DNA from: Cellvibrio sp. UBA7661
GTDB taxonomy: Bacteria; Pseudomonadota; Gammaproteobacteria; Pseudomonadales; Cellvibrionaceae
Length of the DNA: 64,000 bases
NCBI GenBank assembly: GCA_002483365.1
Contig: DLHT01000005.1
Span: 62,001-126,000 of the forward strand
Direction of reading: 5' to 3'
Both the position numbers and the translations under genes were made by a program. Under the pieces are notes generated by a model that saw nothing but the letters and a program-made list of their open reading frames with translations, had not been told where the DNA came from and did no database searches. Every line of letters begins with the position of its first letter. Position 1 is the first letter of the stretch. Shown here piece by piece: positions 61,226 through 64,000 of the stretch.

Positions 61226-62377
61226 TTAAGACTTGCGGGCTTGCATCAATTCAATAAAGTGATCGAACAACGTGTCGGCTTCGTGCGGGCCGGGGCTCGC
61301 TTCAGGGTGCCCCTGGAAGCTGAACGCAGGCTTGTCGGTGCGATGGATACCTTGCAGGGAACCATCAAACAGCGACTTGTGGGTCGGACGCAGATTGGCA
61401 GGCAAGCTGCTCTCTTCCACCGCAAAACCGTGGTTTTGCGCGGTGATCAATACACGCTGGGTGTCCAGATTTTGTACCGGATGGTTACCACCGTGGTGAC
61501 CGAATTTCATCTTGATGGTTTTGGCACCGGATGCCAGCGCCAACAGTTGGTGGCCGAGACAGATACCAAATACCGGAATATCGGTTTCAAGGAATGATTT
61601 GATCGCCTCGATGGCATAGGTACATGGCTCAGGATCGCCAGGGCCGTTAGAGAGGAAGATACCGTCTGGATTCATGGCCAACACGTCAGCCGCTGTCGTT
61701 TTGGCGGGAACTACCGTCAGGTCGCAACCGCGGTCTGCCAGCATACGCAGGATGTTGCGCTTAACGCCGAAATCGTAAGCCACGACTTTGAATGGCTTGG
61801 CGCCATCCAAAACCTTGTGTCCTTCGCCCAGCGCCCAGCTGCTTTCATTCCACTGGTAGGCTTTGCTAACCGTAACTTCTTTTGCCAGATCCAAACCTTT
61901 CAGGCCGCCAAAGGCTTTGGCAGCGGCCAAGGCTTTGGCTTCATCCACATCATCACCCGCCATCAAGCAACCGTTTTGCGCACCCTTGTCGCGCAACAAG
62001 CGGGTCAGGCGACGGGTATCTATATCAGCGATACCAATCACATTGCGCGCTTTAAGGTAATCGGAGAGGCTTTCTGTATTGCGGAAGTTGCTCGCCAACA
62101 GCGGCAAATCACGGATCACCAAGCCAGTCGCCCAAATGCGCTCGCACTCTTCGTCTTCTGGATTGGTACCGGTATTGCCGATATGGGGATATGTGAGGGT
62201 AACGATCTGTTGGGCATAGGATGGATCGGTAAGGATTTCCTGATAACCGGTGATTGCAGTGTTGAACACTACTTCACCAACAGATAAACCCTCGGCACCT
62301 ATAGCGGTACCACGAAACACACTACCGTCGGCGAGGACCAGAATGGCCTTCTTCGGGGCGGATTCCTGAGTAGTCAA
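61226..62377 (-). CDS. carA: Carbamoyl-phosphate synthase small subunit
   Basis: The 383-residue glutaminase subunit has the N-terminal CPSase_sm_chain domain (VGEVVFNTAITGYQEILTDPSY) and a class I amidotransferase domain with the catalytic Cys in FGICLGHQLLALA and His/Glu in FQGHPEASPGPHE. The start is TTG at 62377, five bases after GGAGG. This reproduces the E. coli length of 382; the frame extends upstream to 62440 without a better site. Confidence 0.96.
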   Translation of the reverse strand: MTTQESAPKKAILVLADGSVFRGTAIGAEGLSVGEVVFNTAITGYQEILTDPSYAQQIVTLTYPHIGNTGTNPEDEECERIWATGLVIRDLPLLASNFRNTESLSDYLKARNVIGIADIDTRRLTRLLRDKGAQNGCLMAGDDVDEAKALAAAKAFGGLKGLDLAKEVTVSKAYQWNESSWALGEGHKVLDGAKPFKVVAYDFGVKRNILRMLADRGCDLTVVPAKTTAADVLAMNPDGIFLSNGPGDPEPCTYAIEAIKSFLETDIPVFGICLGHQLLALASGAKTIKMKFGHHGGNHPVQNLDTQRVLITAQNHGFAVEESSLPANLRPTHKSLFDGSLQGIHRTDKPAFSFQGHPEASPGPHEADTLFDHFIELMQARKS

Positions 62378-62541
62378 AACAACCTCCTGGGCTGGCTGGG
62401 TTTTGGCTTGAAAGCGGCTAGCTGCCAAACGTTGTTTCAATCAGACCTTTATATCTACACCCGGTTCGAATTCACTTTCTTTGGGCTCAACAATCCGGTC
62501 GCATTGCTCCTTTTTGGGGTAATCAGCGCGATAAGTCGTTG

Positions 62542-62571
62542 TATATAAAGGCAAGATTAATCTGAATGCAA
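62542..62571 (-). promoter_or_regulatory. Possible carA promoter
   Basis: On the minus strand TTGCAT (62571-62566) and TATATA (62547-62542) are 18 bases apart, 165 bases before the carA start. The rest of the gap from 62378 to 62541 shows no convincing attenuator or leader peptide. Confidence 0.35.
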
Positions 62572-62584
62572 AACGTTTGGTTGT

Positions 62585-62624
62585 AAAAAAGCGAGATGAA
62601 ACCCAAATCTCATCTCGCTTTTTT
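62585..62624 (-). terminator. Terminator after the TsaC-like gene
   Basis: AAAAAAGCGAGATGA and TCATCTCGCTTTTTT pair around a 10-base loop (long stem), downstream of the gene ending at 62697 and just upstream of the carA promoter. Confidence 0.9.
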
Positions 62625-62696
62625 ATGTTCTTGTGCGAACCATTTTGTATTTTTCTGCTACCTACCTTTCGGCTCGGCGCAATCTGGCTGCGAATT

Positions 62697-63290
62697 CTAC
62701 GGGACTCCCGCCAACCTGTCCATCAGAATTGCCATCAAGTGCGGCTTGCACGCATCAGTCTGTCTGCAACATCGGACCACTCTTCTGTTGATGACAGCTG
62801 CCAATTTCCCACTCATCGTTTCCATAACCTGGGCTGCACTGGTTGGACTCAATTGTTTATGGGGATTTGCCGAAGGGGCGGCAAGGCAAAGATCGCCGTA
62901 CCTGAGCAGGTTTAGCAAAGCGGGATGAGCAGGCATCCGCAGGGCGATGGTATTCCTTCCCCCTGTGATAACCCCATGCACTGAGTGCCGTTTTTCAAGC
63001 ACTAGCGTCAGTGGCCCCGGCCAGAACTGCCTAGCCAACTCCCACGCCGATGCAGGAATACTCAGCGCCCAATCTTCAAGCTGAGCCGCATCACCCAGAT
63101 GCACAATAAGAGGATGATGGTCGGGGCGTTGCTTGGCCGTGAAAATTGCGCGCACAGCCTCAGGTTGACGCGCATCGGCCGCCAAGCCATAGACAGTCTC
63201 GGTAGGCACTGCGACCAATTTCCCCCCGCGAAGCAACTGAACAGCCTGGGCTAGATCGCTTTCCACATTGGCATTCAACAATATCGTCAT
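62697..63290 (-). CDS. TsaC/Sua5-family protein with aberrant C-terminus
   Basis: The 197-residue protein matches the threonylcarbamoyl-AMP synthase fold over residues 1-165: LRGGKLVAVPTETVYGLAADA, the KQRPDHHPLIVHLGD substrate loop, WPGPLTLVLE, IALRMPAHP and APSANPHKQLSPTSA. After LAAV the family continues with a D-G-G core and an EST motif, but here the chain reads NRRVVRCCRQTDA and ends in about 30 unrelated residues. It resembles a Sua5-type protein truncated or altered at the C-terminal end. The other frames do not supply the missing part. An intact TsaC must exist elsewhere if this one is inactive, because the t6A pathway is essential. Confidence 0.7.
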   Translation of the reverse strand: MTILLNANVESDLAQAVQLLRGGKLVAVPTETVYGLAADARQPEAVRAIFTAKQRPDHHPLIVHLGDAAQLEDWALSIPASAWELARQFWPGPLTLVLEKRHSVHGVITGGRNTIALRMPAHPALLNLLRYGDLCLAAPSANPHKQLSPTSAAQVMETMSGKLAAVINRRVVRCCRQTDACKPHLMAILMDRLAGVP

Positions 63291-63304
63291 GAATCGCTAC
63301 TCGA

Positions 63305-64000
63305 TCAGGGATTACAAAGCGGACAAGTCGCCGGATCGGCATAAACCGCAGTTACCGGCGTAGACAAGCGATAGCCGCAGCCTCTGCAGTGCGCAACCTG
63401 CGCTCGCGCGCTATTGGTTGGGTAGCCACAATCACCACAGGGCAAACCGGTTTCCGTCTGGTCAGGCCAAAAACCCGGCAGCGCGCAAACACTGCACCGG
63501 CTATCCATCCGCGCCAACAAATTGGTTGTGGCACGGGCGATGTTAAGCCTGCGCAAAGGCGATTGATGCGCACGCAAGTCATAGGCTATACGTAATTGCG
63601 GCGGAATTTGTTCACCGTACCACTGGGCAAGCTGCGCATCGGCATCGGCGCGCGAGATAACCGCTTTGGCGATGCGCCCCTCTCCAATGAGCATGACTCC
63701 CTGCCCTGCGGGCAAATCCGACCAAAACCGGGCGACCGCTTCGCTATCGCCATACTGGCATTCCGAGACTGCCACCGGTTCTGCATGACAGCCCACAACA
63801 AACCAGTCGCCGCTGGCAGGCACACAAGCCACCAATTCCTGATTGATGACACTTAACCCCCACAACACCGAGCCAAAACTGCCTTCGCTGCCCAAGCCAA
63901 AGTCGGCGCCGGTCAACTCCACCGCTAACCGCGCCTTGCGCAGCACACATTCAAGGGGCGACAGGCGGCGCTCTACTTCACCGCTAAAAGTACCCAGGCT
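63305..64000 (-). CDS. DUF6671-type zinc-ribbon protein, 5' partial
   Basis: The frame is open to the right window edge, so the start is missing; 231 residues are seen. The N-terminal part reads LGTFSGEVERRLSPLE and GADFGLGSEGSFG, the pattern of the DUF6671 family. The C-terminal quarter has several CxxC pairs (CSVC, CGDCGY, CRGCGY, CPLC), a double zinc ribbon. An internal GTG at 63946 could be mistaken for a start but splits the conserved N-terminal block. Function unknown. It lies 14 bases upstream of the TsaC-like gene in the same direction. Confidence 0.75.
   Translation of the reverse strand, partial: SLGTFSGEVERRLSPLECVLRKARLAVELTGADFGLGSEGSFGSVLWGLSVINQELVACVPASGDWFVVGCHAEPVAVSECQYGDSEAVARFWSDLPAGQGVMLIGEGRIAKAVISRADADAQLAQWYGEQIPPQLRIAYDLRAHQSPLRRLNIARATTNLLARMDSRCSVCALPGFWPDQTETGLPCGDCGYPTNSARAQVAHCRGCGYRLSTPVTAVYADPATCPLCNP

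Noticed and set aside
62441..62541. A five-codon leader peptide before carA
   Set aside because: The spacing from the AGGAG-like site is too short, and no attenuator hairpin follows.
1..64000. CRISPR arrays, prophage or insertion sequences
   Set aside because: No regularly spaced repeats, transposase, integrase or phage structural genes were seen; gene order in the housekeeping half is conserved.

Overview
The window is a chromosomal segment of a gammaproteobacterium. The Vfr-type CRP homologue, the run ftsH-folP-glmM-tpiA-secG-tRNA-Leu, carA-carB-greA, the contiguous trpEGDC block, the ampD/ampE/ampG genes and mid-range base composition point to the Cellvibrionaceae (Cellvibrio-like) near the pseudomonads. 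That placement is an inference from gene content and protein style, not from a database search.

Layout. 1-2548: end of a DUF58 gene and a TgpA-type transglutaminase. 2608-3789: a TMEM43-family membrane protein on the other strand. 3967-12423: a tightly packed ten-gene plus-strand run. It encodes a 'thermostable hemolysin'-family (GNAT-like) protein, an AMP-forming acyl ligase, a heme-oxygenase-like diiron oxidase, an SDR, an exported TPR protein, a QseBC/PmrAB-type two-component system, a cupredoxin-fold protein, an FTR1 iron permease and an outer-membrane barrel. A perfect PmrA/QseB-type direct repeat lies just upstream of the first gene. This is the best candidate in the window for an undescribed system: a self-regulated, iron-linked small-molecule pathway. 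12489-17692: a DMT exporter, three PEP-CTERM-like secreted proteins with a duplicated ~200-bp cassette boundary, a small exported protein and a lone flavin-dependent halogenase-like enzyme. 17834-25347: ECF sigma factor with a membrane VWA protein, a zinc-ribbon/TM2/pilin-helix fusion protein, DUF1993 and a KefB-like antiporter.

25459-36428: motAB, DUF1244, a periplasmic beta-propeller divergent from a LacI regulator (intergenic region rich in inverted repeats), a coiled-coil membrane protein, sodB, groSL with two sigma-32-like promoters, fxsA, a DUF481 protein and an alkyltransferase-like protein. 36458-42726: peptidoglycan-recycling and beta-lactamase-signalling genes (ampG, then AAA ATPase-ampD-ampE-yajQ), coq7 and an OsmC protein. 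43007-48806: vfr, trpEGDC with a possible leader peptide and operator, and rpe. 48940-64000: DUF3530, DTW/TapT, tRNA-Leu, secG, tpiA, glmM, folP, ftsH, yhbY, greA, carB, carA, an apparently C-terminally damaged TsaC/Sua5 protein and a partial DUF6671 protein.

Most of the right half is ordinary housekeeping sequence. Several genes there use TTG or GTG starts fixed by a good ribosome-binding site (vfr, tpiA, folP, ftsH, carA, ampD, motA). No insertion sequences, prophage genes or CRISPR arrays were seen.
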